Part shown: positions 18,096 through 29,103 of the stretch, piece by piece
Numbering within the stretch: position 1 is the first letter of the stretch
How the letters are laid out: every line of letters begins with the position of its first letter
Assembly (NCBI GenBank): GCA_945910225.1
Contig: CAMDYG010000002.1
Coordinates: 1-64,000, forward strand
Origin: an uncultured Eubacterium sp.
GTDB lineage: Bacteria > Bacillota > Clostridia > Lachnospirales > Lachnospiraceae
Length of the DNA: 64,000 nucleotides
Reading direction: 5' to 3'
Program-made: the position numbers and the translations under genes
Notes under the pieces: generated by a model
Databases searched by the model: none
What the model was told of the DNA's origin: nothing
What the model saw: only the letters and a program-made list of their open reading frames with translations

Positions 18096-19208
18096 ATGAA
18101 AAGTACATATAAGGATGCCGGATATACTTATACTATTAACCGCCTTCAGGAAACAGCAAAGACATTCAGAAATCTTGGAGATGTGTATGGTGAAACTAAT
18201 CAGAAAGAAAATGGATTTAGAAGACAGCTTATTCTTGTAGCCGATATTCTTGAGGAATGTGTGGCAATGAATCTTAATGCCAGGGTTCCTGAAAGACCTA
18301 AAAGCAGGATTCTGGAACGCAGATGTATGGCGATGGGGATAGCTGTAAAAGACATAAAGATATTAGATGGGAAACGGAGAGAAGTTCTTATAACAGCGAA
18401 AACATTTATGAAGGGCTGTGTATCAGAGCGGATTTTAAGAGGAATAGTATCAGATGTGTTTGGCATCAGATTCTTTTCTAATCAGAATAACAGAGTAATT
18501 ATTAATGAGGAACCTGACCAGTATGTTTTCTATCAGGAAGACAGATTCAGGATACTTTCCGGAATGGCAAGAAAATGTAAGGAATCGGAAAATACCAGTG
18601 GGGATAACTTCCTTTTAAAAAGACTTGGATGTGGGAAAATGGTGGCAGCCATAGCAGATGGGTGTGGAAGCGGTAAGAGAGCATTTGCAGAGAGCCGTAT
18701 GGTTATTGAACTTATGGAGAGCTGTATAGAAGCTGGGTTCGAGGAAAGGACAGCAATTGATCTTATTAACTCTGCATATATTGCGGGAACGAATTTTAAT
18801 AATCCGGTTACAATGGACATGAGCGTCCTTGATTGCCAGGCGGGGGTAATTAACTGCATAAAACTGGGAGCTGTGTCAACATTTATAAAAAGGGACAACT
18901 GGGTTGAGATCATAAAATCTACCACATTGCCTATGGGAGTGCTTGAGCAGGTAGATTATGACTGTACAACTAAAAAACTTTATGATGGCAATTATGTGAT
19001 AATGATAAGTGACGGAGTGCTTGATAATCTGTCGGGAGTTAATAAAGAAGAACAGATGGTGGAAATAATTAACAATATAAATGTTAAAAAACCCGCTGCA
19101 ATTGCAAAAAAAATTCTTGATGCTTCTCTGCAGAATCATAATATGGAAGCATTTGATGACTGTACTGTAATGGTTCTGGGAGTGTTTGACACATATGTTA
19201 ACGTATAA
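18096..19208 (+). CDS. spoIIE: Short SpoIIE-like PP2C phosphatase lacking the N-terminal membrane domain
   Basis: PP2C/SpoIIE motifs IADGCGSGKRAFAES, DMSVLDCQAGVINCIKLGA, LPMGVLEQVD, VIMISDGVLDN, FDDCTVMV; only 370 aa. Confidence 0.82.
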   Translation: MKSTYKDAGYTYTINRLQETAKTFRNLGDVYGETNQKENGFRRQLILVADILEECVAMNLNARVPERPKSRILERRCMAMGIAVKDIKILDGKRREVLITAKTFMKGCVSERILRGIVSDVFGIRFFSNQNNRVIINEEPDQYVFYQEDRFRILSGMARKCKESENTSGDNFLLKRLGCGKMVAAIADGCGSGKRAFAESRMVIELMESCIEAGFEERTAIDLINSAYIAGTNFNNPVTMDMSVLDCQAGVINCIKLGAVSTFIKRDNWVEIIKSTTLPMGVLEQVDYDCTTKKLYDGNYVIMISDGVLDNLSGVNKEEQMVEIINNINVKKPAAIAKKILDASLQNHNMEAFDDCTVMVLGVFDTYVNV

Positions 19209-19220
19209 TATAATTCTCGC

Positions 19221-20693
19221 ATGAGTGAGATTATTGATAGAATTGACCAATATATAGAACAGAATAGAATGCTTGATGATTGCGACCATGTTGTGGTTGG
19301 ACTTTCAGGTGGAGCAGATTCAGTATGCCTTCTTATAGTGATTAAGGAGTATATTAACAGGCATAATATGAATATAACTATTAATGCTGTACATGTGAAT
19401 CATGGAATCAGGCAGGAGGCAGGAGAGGATGAAGAATTTGCCAGAGCCTTATGCGAACGCAGGAAGATACAATTTACGGCTGTGCACATTGATGCTGTAA
19501 ATGCTGCCAGAGAACTCGGCATGTCAGTAGAAGAGGCTGGCAGATATGAGCGTTACAGAATATTTAATGAAATGTGTACAGACAGTAAAAGCAGAATTGC
19601 GGTTGCACATCACATGAATGACCAGGCTGAGACGGTTATAATGAATATGTCAAGAGGCGCTTCATTAAAGGGACTTGGAGGAATCAGAGCTGTCAGGGAC
19701 AATGTGATAAGACCATTGTTATGCATAACAAGACATGAGGTGGAGCAGCTTATACAGGAATTTGGGGAATCATATGTTACGGATGCAACGAATCTGAGTA
19801 ATGATTATACGAGAAACTGTATAAGAAATGTGCTTATTCCGTATATTGAGAATAATGTTAACAGTAATGCAGTTAAGAATTTTGCAAATGCAGCTGATGA
19901 ACTTCAGAAGAATTTTGATTTTATAGAAGAGGAAGCAGACAAGGCATATGAAAAATATGTAAGCGAAGATAATAAAGGCTGCATCAGAATAAGAAATCTG
20001 GAAAATGGATTTGCACAGCTTCACGAGGTGCTTAGAAAACGTGTCATATACAGGATAATATTAAAGCTGACAGGAACTGCCAGGGACATATACAGGATTC
20101 ATGTAAATGGTGTGGATGCTCTTGCGCTTAACAGTGTTGGAAGCAGGGTTGATATATGTTACGGATTGCAGGCTGAAAGAGGGTATAATGAAATTATACT
20201 TCAGCACAGGACGGATAATGAGCATATCCCATTATGTGATGGCTTTTCTTTTGATAATCTGAAACCAGGAGAGACGATCACACTTGACAGAAAATTATAT
20301 ATGCATGTGACTGGAAAGAATGAGAATGTTACAATCACATTAACACTGTATTCTAATTATGAAAAAAATAGAAATTACGTTAACAGCTGCTATGCGAAAT
20401 CTTTCGATTATGATAAAATACAAGGAAAGTTATGCTTAAGGCACAGGCTGGAAGGTGACAGAATTATAATTAATGAGTCGGGAAAGAGCCGGAAACTTAA
20501 GAAAGAGTTTATTGACCGTAAAGTGCCAGAGAATATGAGAAATAATGTACTTCTGTTATGCGATGATGAAAGTGTCCTGTGGGCATTGGGCATCAGAAGA
20601 GCAGAGAATGCATTGATAGATGATTCTACAAAGAATGTACTTGAGGTAATAATAAATATATCTGACAATCAGGACAAAGGAGAGAAATTATGA
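19221..20693 (+). CDS. tilS: tRNA(Ile)-lysidine synthetase
   Basis: PP-loop GLSGGADSVCLL; AHHMNDQAETVIMNMSRGASLKGLGG. Confidence 0.92.
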   Translation: MSEIIDRIDQYIEQNRMLDDCDHVVVGLSGGADSVCLLIVIKEYINRHNMNITINAVHVNHGIRQEAGEDEEFARALCERRKIQFTAVHIDAVNAARELGMSVEEAGRYERYRIFNEMCTDSKSRIAVAHHMNDQAETVIMNMSRGASLKGLGGIRAVRDNVIRPLLCITRHEVEQLIQEFGESYVTDATNLSNDYTRNCIRNVLIPYIENNVNSNAVKNFANAADELQKNFDFIEEEADKAYEKYVSEDNKGCIRIRNLENGFAQLHEVLRKRVIYRIILKLTGTARDIYRIHVNGVDALALNSVGSRVDICYGLQAERGYNEIILQHRTDNEHIPLCDGFSFDNLKPGETITLDRKLYMHVTGKNENVTITLTLYSNYEKNRNYVNSCYAKSFDYDKIQGKLCLRHRLEGDRIIINESGKSRKLKKEFIDRKVPENMRNNVLLLCDDESVLWALGIRRAENALIDDSTKNVLEVIINISDNQDKGEKL

Positions 20694-21226
20694 AAGAACC
20701 AGTAATCAGTGTGCTTATATCAGAGGAGAAGTTGAATGAGAGAATCGCACAGCTTGGAGAACAGATAAGCAGGGATTATGAAGGTAAAGAAGTAAAGCTT
20801 ATCTGTATTCTTAAAGGAAGCATCATATTTACATGCGAGCTGGCCAAGAGAATTACAGTTCCTGTTAAGTTTGATTTCATGCAGGTGTCAAGTTATGGAA
20901 GTGGTACTTCATCAAGCGGACAGATTAAGATTAAGAAGGACCTTGATGAGAGTATAGAAGGAGAGCATGTAATTGTAATTGAGGATATTATTGATTCAGG
21001 CAATACACTTGCAAGGCTTATGCCAATGCTTGAGGAAAGAAAGCCAGCGGATATATGCATATGTACGCTTCTTGACAAGCCGGAAAGACGAGAAGTCGAG
21101 GTGGATGTAAAGTATAACGGATTTAATATTCCTGATGAATTCGTTGTCGGCTATGGTCTTGATTATGATCAGAGCTACAGAAATCTTCCGTTTGTCGGAG
21201 TTCTGCATCTTGAGGAAGAGGCATAA
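20690..21226 (+). CDS. hpt: Hypoxanthine phosphoribosyltransferase
   Basis: PRPP motif VIVIEDIIDSGNTL; ILKGSIIFTCELAKRI. Confidence 0.92.
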   Translation: MKEPVISVLISEEKLNERIAQLGEQISRDYEGKEVKLICILKGSIIFTCELAKRITVPVKFDFMQVSSYGSGTSSSGQIKIKKDLDESIEGEHVIVIEDIIDSGNTLARLMPMLEERKPADICICTLLDKPERREVEVDVKYNGFNIPDEFVVGYGLDYDQSYRNLPFVGVLHLEEEA

Positions 21227-21243
21227 AGTTTAAGGAGGAAGTG

Positions 21244-23112
21244 ATGGAAACTAAGAAAAGGAAAAGTACAGGATGGGGAAGTATATTCTTCATGCTGATA
21301 ATAATTGGTATTATCTGGGCTGTATTTGCTCAGATGAGCCAGAAGACAAGTGATTATAAGTATAAAGATTTCGTATCCGATATTAAGGATGAGAAGATAC
21401 AGAATGTTATAATAAGCCAGAATTCTGAGGTTCCAACAGGAACACTTACTATAACATTTACAGATGGAAGTAAGGAATCACTTAATGTATCTGACGTTGT
21501 GTCTGTTGAGGAACTGTTAGATAACAGAAATATTGAATATTCATTGAAGGATGTAAAGAGAGAAAGCGTCTGGCTTACAACTCTGCTTCCGTTTGGATTG
21601 TGCCTGATAGTTGTTGTGGCACTTATGATGCTTATGACAAGACAGACAGGTGGCGGTGGCAATGCAAAGATGATGAATTTCGGAAAGAGCCGCGCAAGAA
21701 TGATAAGTGGTGACGATAATAAAGTTACATTTAAAGATGTTGCAGGACTTAATGAAGAGAAAGAGGAACTTGAGGAAATAGTTGATTTCCTTAAAGATCC
21801 AGTCAAATATACTAATCTAGGAGCTAGAATTCCTAAGGGAGTTATTCTTACAGGCCCTCCGGGAACAGGTAAGACTCTTCTTGCAAAAGCAGTAGCAGGA
21901 GAGGCAGGTGTTCCTTTCTTTAGCATATCAGGCTCAGATTTTGTTGAGATGTTTGTTGGTGTTGGTGCATCAAGAGTAAGAGATATGTTTGAGGAAGCAA
22001 AAAAGAACGCACCTTGTATTATATTTATTGATGAGATTGATGCGGTTGCAAGACGAAGAGGAACCGGTATGGGTGGCGGACATGACGAAAGAGAGCAGAC
22101 ACTTAACCAGATGCTTGTAGAGATGGATGGTTTTGGTGTTAATGAAGGAATTATAGTTATGGCGGCTACCAACAGAGTTGATATACTTGATCCGGCTATA
22201 TTAAGACCGGGACGTTTCGATAGAAAGGTAGTTGTTGGAAGACCGGATGTAAGAGGCCGTCTTGAAATACTTAACGTACATGCTGCTAAGAAACCATTAG
22301 GCGATGATGTTGACCTTGAAAGTCTTGCGAGAACTACAGCAGGATTTACAGGAGCAGACCTTGAAAATATCCTTAATGAGGCTGCTATTAATGCTGCCAA
22401 GAGCAAGAGAAAGTTTATTACAAATGCAGATGTTAATTATGCATTTATTAAGATTGGCATAGGTGTTGAGAAGAGAAGCAAGATTATATCTGAGAAAGAA
22501 AAGAAGATTACAGCATATCATGAATCAGGACATGCCATACTTTTCCATATGCTTCCAGATGTCGGACCTGTGCATACTATTTCTATAATTCCTACCGGAA
22601 TGGGTGCAGCTGGATACACTATGCCACTTCCTGAGAAGGATGAGATGTTTAATACTAAGGGTAAGATGCTGCAGAATATTATTGTAAGTCTTGGTGGAAG
22701 AGTTGCTGAGGAGCTTATATTTGATGATATTACAACTGGAGCTTCACAGGATATTAAACAGGCAACAGCTACAGCGAGAGATATGGTTACTAAATATGGC
22801 TTCTCAGACAGACTGGGTCTTATTAATTATGCAAGCAGTGACGAAGATGAAGTCTTTATCGGAAGAGATCTTGCACATACAAGACCATATGGAGAGGATA
22901 TAGCAACAGCTATTGATGAAGAGGTTAAAGGAATTATTGATGAGTGTTATGCCAAGGCTAAGAAGATAATTTCTGAACACATGGATGTCCTTGAGAAGAG
23001 TTCTGAGCTGCTTCTTGAAAAAGAAAAGATTACAAGAGAAGAATTTGAAGCATTATTTGATGATAATAAGGTGTCAGAGGACAATGGTATTACAGATTCA
23101 ACAATGCTTTAG
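21244..23112 (+). CDS. ftsH: ATP-dependent zinc metalloprotease FtsH
   Basis: [49 protein letters not shown] zinc site. Confidence 0.95.
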   Translation: METKKRKSTGWGSIFFMLIIIGIIWAVFAQMSQKTSDYKYKDFVSDIKDEKIQNVIISQNSEVPTGTLTITFTDGSKESLNVSDVVSVEELLDNRNIEYSLKDVKRESVWLTTLLPFGLCLIVVVALMMLMTRQTGGGGNAKMMNFGKSRARMISGDDNKVTFKDVAGLNEEKEELEEIVDFLKDPVKYTNLGARIPKGVILTGPPGTGKTLLAKAVAGEAGVPFFSISGSDFVEMFVGVGASRVRDMFEEAKKNAPCIIFIDEIDAVARRRGTGMGGGHDEREQTLNQMLVEMDGFGVNEGIIVMAATNRVDILDPAILRPGRFDRKVVVGRPDVRGRLEILNVHAAKKPLGDDVDLESLARTTAGFTGADLENILNEAAINAAKSKRKFITNADVNYAFIKIGIGVEKRSKIISEKEKKITAYHESGHAILFHMLPDVGPVHTISIIPTGMGAAGYTMPLPEKDEMFNTKGKMLQNIIVSLGGRVAEELIFDDITTGASQDIKQATATARDMVTKYGFSDRLGLINYASSDEDEVFIGRDLAHTRPYGEDIATAIDEEVKGIIDECYAKAKKIISEHMDVLEKSSELLLEKEKITREEFEALFDDNKVSEDNGITDSTML

Positions 23113-23260
23113 TTAAAATGCACAAATATTTTTGATAAATATTGTTAAGTTTGTGAACACTTATGGAGGGAAATGCGATATTATAATTAACGTAAAAACC
23201 CCCAATACATTATAGATTAAGCAGTAATGCTTATCGAAAAGAAATACCTTCTCTGAAAAA

Positions 23261-23287
23261 GGCAGTCACCCCATGACTGCCTTTTTT
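23261..23287 (+). terminator. Rho-independent terminator after ftsH
   Basis: GGCAGTCACCCCATGACTGCCTTTTTT. Confidence 0.9.
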
Positions 23288-23370
23288 GCTACGCTGAAAT
23301 CGGCTTTTTGCTTGCGAAAATGTACTTTTAGATATAGAATAAAAATAGTATAGGCTAAGGAGGATTCTCA

Positions 23371-25485
23371 ATGAGAATAACCGAGGAAATGGGAAACTTA
23401 GCTACCTGGGAAAAGAAGCTTTTTTATATGTGCAGTGCAAGACCGACATTACGTCCGAGAGCATTATTTTCGGATGCTACGGAAGGTTACAGAAGTCCTT
23501 CTGAACCCATGCCGGGGGATGAGGTAACAATCAGGCTGCGGACAGGTAGATACAATGTAGATAAAGCATATCTGATTGCAGATAATAATGAGTATACAAT
23601 GACCCGTGTGAGGAGTGAAAGTATATTTGATTATTATGAGGCTAAGATCAAAGTAGGAACAGAAAAAGTTTTCTACTATTTTAAGGTTGTCCTTGGACGT
23701 ACCGTATGCTATTATAACCAGATTGGGGCGATAAAGGATCTTAATCCATATTATAATTTTCAGATAATGCCAGGATTCAGGACACCTGAATGGGCAAAAG
23801 GTGCTGTTATGTACCAGATATTTGTGGACAGATTTTATAATGGTGATAAGTCTAATGATGTTCTGGATGATGAATACAGCTATATCGGGGAACATGTCTG
23901 TCAGGTAAAAGACTGGAATAAGTATCCGGCGCAGATGGGAATACGTGAGTTTTATGGTGGTGATTTACAGGGAGTGCTTGATAAGCTTGACTACCTGCAG
24001 GATCTGGGAGTTGAAGTTATATATTTTAATCCGTTATTTGTATCACCATCTAATCATAAATATGATATTCAGGATTATGATTATATAGATCCACATTTTG
24101 GGAAGATTATTGAGGATGAGGGAAATCTTCTTGGAGAAGGAGATAATGACAATACTCATGCCAAAAGATATATCAAAAGAGTTACATCTAAAGCTAATCT
24201 TGAAGCAAGTAATGCATTTTTTGCGGAAGTGGTCGATGAGATACACAAGAGAGGCATGCGTGTTATCATAGATGGTGTATTTAATCATTGCGGCTCATTT
24301 AATAAATGGCTTGATAAAGAACACATTTACAGAGACAGTGATGATGCATATGAAGCAGGGGCATATGAAAAATATGAAAGCCCTTACCATGATTTCTTTA
24401 AGTTCTATTCTAATCAGTGGCCAGATAATAATTCTTATGATGGCTGGTGGGGACATGATACGCTTCCAAAGCTGAATTATGAAGGATCTAAGGTGCTTGA
24501 GGAATATATTCTTGGTATAGCAAGAAAATGGGTTTCTCCACCATATAATGTTGATGGCTGGAGACTTGATGTTGCAGCTGATCTTGGATATAGTCCGGAA
24601 TATAATCATTATTTCTGGAGGAGATTCAGGGAGGAAGTAAAGAAATCTAATCCTGAAGCTATAATACTTGCTGAGCATTATGGGGATTCATATGACTGGC
24701 TGCAGGGTGACCAGTGGGACACAATTATGAATTATGATGCTTTTATGGAGCCTGTAACATGGTTCCTTACCGGTATGGAAAAGCATAGTGATGAAGCGCG
24801 TACTGATGCATATGGCAATCCTGATTATTTCTTTGGAGCTATGCACCATAATATGGCAAGAATGGGCGGGCAGAGTGTCGCTATTTCAATGAATGAGCTG
24901 TCTAACCATGACCACTCACGTTTCCTTACAAGGACTAACAGAACAGTAGGACGTACTAATACGCTTGGTCCGGAGGCAGCTAACAATAATATTAATAAAG
25001 CGGTGTTCCGTGAGGCTGTTGTTATGCAGATGACGTGGCCGGGAGCGCCTACAATATATTATGGGGATGAAGCCGGTGTTTGTGGCTTTACTGACCCGGA
25101 CAATAGAAGAAGTTATCCATGGGGTAATGAGGATGAGGAACTTATCAGATTCCACAGGGAAATGATACGGATTCATAAGGAGAATGAAGTATTACGGAAA
25201 GGTTCATATAAATCTTTGTATTCTAAGCAGAATGTTATAGCATATGGGCGTTTTACAGCAGATGATGCGGCTGTAATTATTGTTAATAATAACGATGATG
25301 AAGTCAGGGCAAGAATACCGGCATGGGAGATCGGACTTGGATTTGATGATGATGTTGAGCAGCTTATTGCAACCTATGAGGGTGGATTCAGTACAGATAA
25401 TCTTGGATATCATCTTCAGAATGGCTGGCTTGATATAGGACTTAGAAAGACTTCTGCTGTTGTATTACATCGGATGAGATGGTAA
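23371..25485 (+). CDS. GH13 alpha-amylase family (neopullulanase/cyclomaltodextrinase-like), cytoplasmic
   Basis: VIYFNPLF, DGVFNHCG, DGWRLDVAADLGY, AEHY, ELSNHDHSR. Confidence 0.88.
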   Translation: MRITEEMGNLATWEKKLFYMCSARPTLRPRALFSDATEGYRSPSEPMPGDEVTIRLRTGRYNVDKAYLIADNNEYTMTRVRSESIFDYYEAKIKVGTEKVFYYFKVVLGRTVCYYNQIGAIKDLNPYYNFQIMPGFRTPEWAKGAVMYQIFVDRFYNGDKSNDVLDDEYSYIGEHVCQVKDWNKYPAQMGIREFYGGDLQGVLDKLDYLQDLGVEVIYFNPLFVSPSNHKYDIQDYDYIDPHFGKIIEDEGNLLGEGDNDNTHAKRYIKRVTSKANLEASNAFFAEVVDEIHKRGMRVIIDGVFNHCGSFNKWLDKEHIYRDSDDAYEAGAYEKYESPYHDFFKFYSNQWPDNNSYDGWWGHDTLPKLNYEGSKVLEEYILGIARKWVSPPYNVDGWRLDVAADLGYSPEYNHYFWRRFREEVKKSNPEAIILAEHYGDSYDWLQGDQWDTIMNYDAFMEPVTWFLTGMEKHSDEARTDAYGNPDYFFGAMHHNMARMGGQSVAISMNELSNHDHSRFLTRTNRTVGRTNTLGPEAANNNINKAVFREAVVMQMTWPGAPTIYYGDEAGVCGFTDPDNRRSYPWGNEDEELIRFHREMIRIHKENEVLRKGSYKSLYSKQNVIAYGRFTADDAAVIIVNNNDDEVRARIPAWEIGLGFDDDVEQLIATYEGGFSTDNLGYHLQNGWLDIGLRKTSAVVLHRMRW

Positions 25486-25575
25486 TAATTAACAATTTCG
25501 ATGCAAAATTTGCACAAAAAGGCGTCAGATGTTATAATGCAAATAATTGCATCGAAAACAGAAAGGAATATTTTT

Positions 25576-26445
25576 ATGGAATCAAATAATTCTAATAATG
25601 ATAAGCCAAGGATAAGCCTTAATCGAAAGATGAGGATGTGGAATAGATATAGAAATTATATTATAGGACTGGCGGTTATAGTAGTTGTTGTCGCTGTATT
25701 TGCAATTGTATTAAAGAGCTGCAGTTCTAAGAAAGATACTAAGGATAACAAAGAGACTACGGCATTACCGGCCGTAACACAAGAAGAGACAACAGCTAAA
25801 GAGCCTGGCAGTGAGGCGGTAACTACAGAAGCTGCACAGACAACACAGGCAGCTGCGGCTGGAAGAAGTCTTTCAATATCAGGAGAGCCGGATACTCAGG
25901 ATTATACTTCTTCAGAACAGTACAGTAAGTCAGTATTTATTGGAGACTTTGTTATAAGTGGTGTATCAGGATTTGGATTTGTATCTGAGTCACAGGTTAT
26001 TTCCTCTAATTCCATGACAAGTGATAAGCTTACTAATCATACAGATGAGATAGTGGCACAGTCACCAGATTCAGTATATATAATGGTTGGCATTAATGAC
26101 CTTAATTATGGAAGCAGACCTGTCGATAATATATATGAGTATGAAAAAGAATTTATAGAGGAATTGAAGGGCAGAATGCCAACAACTAATATTTATGTTC
26201 TGTCAGTACTTCCTATTACAAAGAGATTTGAATCATCAAGTAAGGTTAAACAGACTAATATTGATGCGCTTAATACAATGTTTTCAGAGAATGCCGCTTC
26301 ACTTGGAATTACTTATATAGATGTGGCAACTCCATATAAAGATGGAACAGGTTATTTTGGAGCATCTTATACAGACAGTGGATACAACCTTAAGAGTGGA
26401 TATTATGCATTCATGCTTAATGGTATAGCAGGAGTTATCAAGTAA
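25576..26445 (+). CDS. Membrane-anchored SGNH/GDSL-type hydrolase
   Basis: N-terminal TM anchor, Thr/Ala-rich linker, VYIMVGINDLNYG and YVLSVLPI. Confidence 0.7.
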   Translation: MESNNSNNDKPRISLNRKMRMWNRYRNYIIGLAVIVVVVAVFAIVLKSCSSKKDTKDNKETTALPAVTQEETTAKEPGSEAVTTEAAQTTQAAAAGRSLSISGEPDTQDYTSSEQYSKSVFIGDFVISGVSGFGFVSESQVISSNSMTSDKLTNHTDEIVAQSPDSVYIMVGINDLNYGSRPVDNIYEYEKEFIEELKGRMPTTNIYVLSVLPITKRFESSSKVKQTNIDALNTMFSENAASLGITYIDVATPYKDGTGYFGASYTDSGYNLKSGYYAFMLNGIAGVIK

Positions 26446-27149
26446 TGAATTTTCATGTAATGACGTTATTTCCAGATATGATAACAGATGGTCTTAATAC
26501 GAGCATAACAGGACGTGCTATCAAGGCGGGTATTATGTCAGTTACCGCACATGATATAAGAGATTATTCTAATGATAAGCATCTTAAGGTTGACGATTAC
26601 CCATATGGTGGCGGAGCAGGAATGGTTATGAGAGCTGGCCCTGTGTGTGACTGCTATGATGACATTGTTAAAGAAGTGGGACACAGACCGCGGGTTGTAT
26701 ATATGACCCCACAGGGGTATACATTTACGCAATCTATGGCAGAAGAGTTCGCAAAAGAAGATGATCTTGTAATTCTATGTGGACATTATGAGGGCATCGA
26801 TGAACGGGCTCTGGAGAATATAGTTACTGATTATGTTTCGATAGGAGACTATGTTCTTACTGGTGGTGAATTGCCGGCAATGGTAGTTATTGATACAGTG
26901 TCAAGGCTTGTGCCAGGAGTGCTTAATAATGAGGAGTCAGCAGAAACAGAGAGCTTTTCTGATGGTCTGCTTGAGTATCCGCAGTATACAAGACCTGCAG
27001 ATTATAATGGACAGAAGGTTCCGGATGTTCTGTTGTCAGGACACCATGCGAACATTGAGAAATGGAGACATGAAAAGTCTCTGGAGAGAACTAAGAAGTA
27101 CAGACCAGATCTGTATGAAGAGTATATAAGAAATCATCCTGATGAATAG
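26445..27149 (+). CDS. trmD: tRNA (guanine-N1)-methyltransferase
   Basis: FHVMTLFPDMI, HDIRDYSNDKHLKVDDYPYGGGAGMVM, LCGHYEGIDERA, IGDYVLTGGELPAMVVID. Confidence 0.95.
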   Translation: MNFHVMTLFPDMITDGLNTSITGRAIKAGIMSVTAHDIRDYSNDKHLKVDDYPYGGGAGMVMRAGPVCDCYDDIVKEVGHRPRVVYMTPQGYTFTQSMAEEFAKEDDLVILCGHYEGIDERALENIVTDYVSIGDYVLTGGELPAMVVIDTVSRLVPGVLNNEESAETESFSDGLLEYPQYTRPADYNGQKVPDVLLSGHHANIEKWRHEKSLERTKKYRPDLYEEYIRNHPDE

Positions 27150-27202
27150 AGTCAGGATAATATCAGTTAAAGGAAGTTAAGCTTATTACTTACTTTACAT
27201 AA

Positions 27203-27275
<73 letters not shown>

Positions 27276-27312
27276 TTGGGAGAGACAGTAAGAGAAGAAC
27301 GAGGTTAATGCT

Positions 27313-29103
27313 ATGGATAATTTCAAAGGCATTGAATTTGTAAATACTGATATACTGGTTGATGAGAAGATGAGAATAGTTGCCGCTGATGAAGGATTTG
27401 AAGTGATAAGCGGAAATGATGCATATCTTGTGTTTACCAGATATATACATGCAGATGATATTAACAGATTCAGGGATTTTATAGATAATAATAATAGTCC
27501 GTATATAGTGATAAGGATGCATTATGCAGATAAGACATCGCACTGGATGCTGTTGAAAATAGAATATGGTGGATCAATGGACGGCAGGGGACGGGTGTTT
27601 AAGATTAATATCATGGATACAGCATCTGTAATTATGCAGATTGATAAGCTGAATAAGGATATCTCAAGGTATGCATGTTATCTGGGACTATCAGAAAATA
27701 TTATGTTTTCTTATGATATTGGGGCAGACCAGTTAAGAATATTTATGGTTACTGATGGTCAGCAGACAATGTATTTCTATGATGGAACACTGGATGACTG
27801 GATGCATTTAAGAATTGTTTCAGACAGGCTTGAAGGTACAGCAGTTCAGGAACTTGATACACTAAAGAACACTCTTATTAACGGGGAAAGTTTCTTCAAA
27901 AGAGAAATCACTGCTAATGTACTTGACAGGTCAGGACATCTTGACAAATGTCTTATAAGAGGAAAGACAATAACAGATAATAATGGATGCAGGATAGCGC
28001 TGGGAATTATTACTATTCTTGAAACATCAAGCAGTAATACGATTGAAAAATTATCTGTAATATCTGATATGAAGGACCCGGGGACTGACCTTCTTAATAA
28101 GCGTGCAATCACTGATTATGTAAGAAATCTTATCGATTCAAAACCGGGACATAATGTTACTATTGCTATTATTGATGTGGATGATTTTAAGACAATCAAT
28201 GATACATATGGGCATATGTTTGGAGATGAGGTCCTTTATAAAGTTGCTGATGTGTTAAGGGATGCAGTAGGAAGAAAGGGATTATGCGGAAGAATCGGTG
28301 GAGATGAGATGTTCATTGTTATGGAAGGTCTCAATGATGATGAAGGCATACGAAATGTATTAAGAACAGTACGCAATAATGTTACATGGATGTATCATGA
28401 TGATCCACGTAATATTAATAAGATAACATGTTCAATAGGTTCAGCAACGTACCCTAATGATGCTAAGGATTATGATGAACTGTTTAAAGTGGCAGACAAG
28501 ATGCTGTACCTTGCAAAAGAGAAGGGCAAGAACAGATACATAATATATCACGAGGACATACATAAGGAATATGTATATGGTATGGGTCGGATTGCAGATA
28601 TCAAGGAAAAGGTATTCTACAAATATCGTAAGATGAATATAGTCAATATAATAATAAGAGAATATAAAGATGCTGATGTGGCAAGAAGACATGAACTTCT
28701 TGAGATGGTGGCTCTGGCATTTAATATTGACAATATTACGATATATGACCAGTCTAAGATGGTTAAGTATGTAATATACGGAGATGAGAAGATGGCAGCC
28801 GATGATGGCAGCTATTTCAGAAAAGATAATTATCTTCCGGGATTCAGAGAAGATGGCATATTGCCAATAGATAATGTCAATTTCTTTGAGACAAAGGCTC
28901 CGGCTATGTATGAGACATTTTCAAAGTATGGCGTTGTACAGGCTGTACAGTATATAATCGGTGGAGCAATCAGCGATAATAATGAGATTATATCATACAG
29001 CAGATTTAAGCAGGACAAGAAATGGGCAGAAATGGATATGAATTTCCTTGCAATCATTGGTGATTATGTAGGAAGTATATATCTTAGGGAGAAAGAGCAA
29101 TGA
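27313..29103 (+). CDS. GGDEF-domain protein with N-terminal PAS-like and C-terminal uncharacterised regions
   Basis: DLLNKRAITDYV, IDVDDFKTINDTYGHMFGDEVL, RIGGDEMFIVM, KVADKMLYLAKEKGKN. Confidence 0.85.
   Translation: MDNFKGIEFVNTDILVDEKMRIVAADEGFEVISGNDAYLVFTRYIHADDINRFRDFIDNNNSPYIVIRMHYADKTSHWMLLKIEYGGSMDGRGRVFKINIMDTASVIMQIDKLNKDISRYACYLGLSENIMFSYDIGADQLRIFMVTDGQQTMYFYDGTLDDWMHLRIVSDRLEGTAVQELDTLKNTLINGESFFKREITANVLDRSGHLDKCLIRGKTITDNNGCRIALGIITILETSSSNTIEKLSVISDMKDPGTDLLNKRAITDYVRNLIDSKPGHNVTIAIIDVDDFKTINDTYGHMFGDEVLYKVADVLRDAVGRKGLCGRIGGDEMFIVMEGLNDDEGIRNVLRTVRNNVTWMYHDDPRNINKITCSIGSATYPNDAKDYDELFKVADKMLYLAKEKGKNRYIIYHEDIHKEYVYGMGRIADIKEKVFYKYRKMNIVNIIIREYKDADVARRHELLEMVALAFNIDNITIYDQSKMVKYVIYGDEKMAADDGSYFRKDNYLPGFREDGILPIDNVNFFETKAPAMYETFSKYGVVQAVQYIIGGAISDNNEIISYSRFKQDKKWAEMDMNFLAIIGDYVGSIYLREKEQ

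Noticed and set aside
21354-22406. 350-aa minus-strand ORF inside ftsH
   Set aside because: Antisense to a fully conserved ftsH; low-complexity Ser/Ile-rich translation typical of reverse-frame shadow ORFs.
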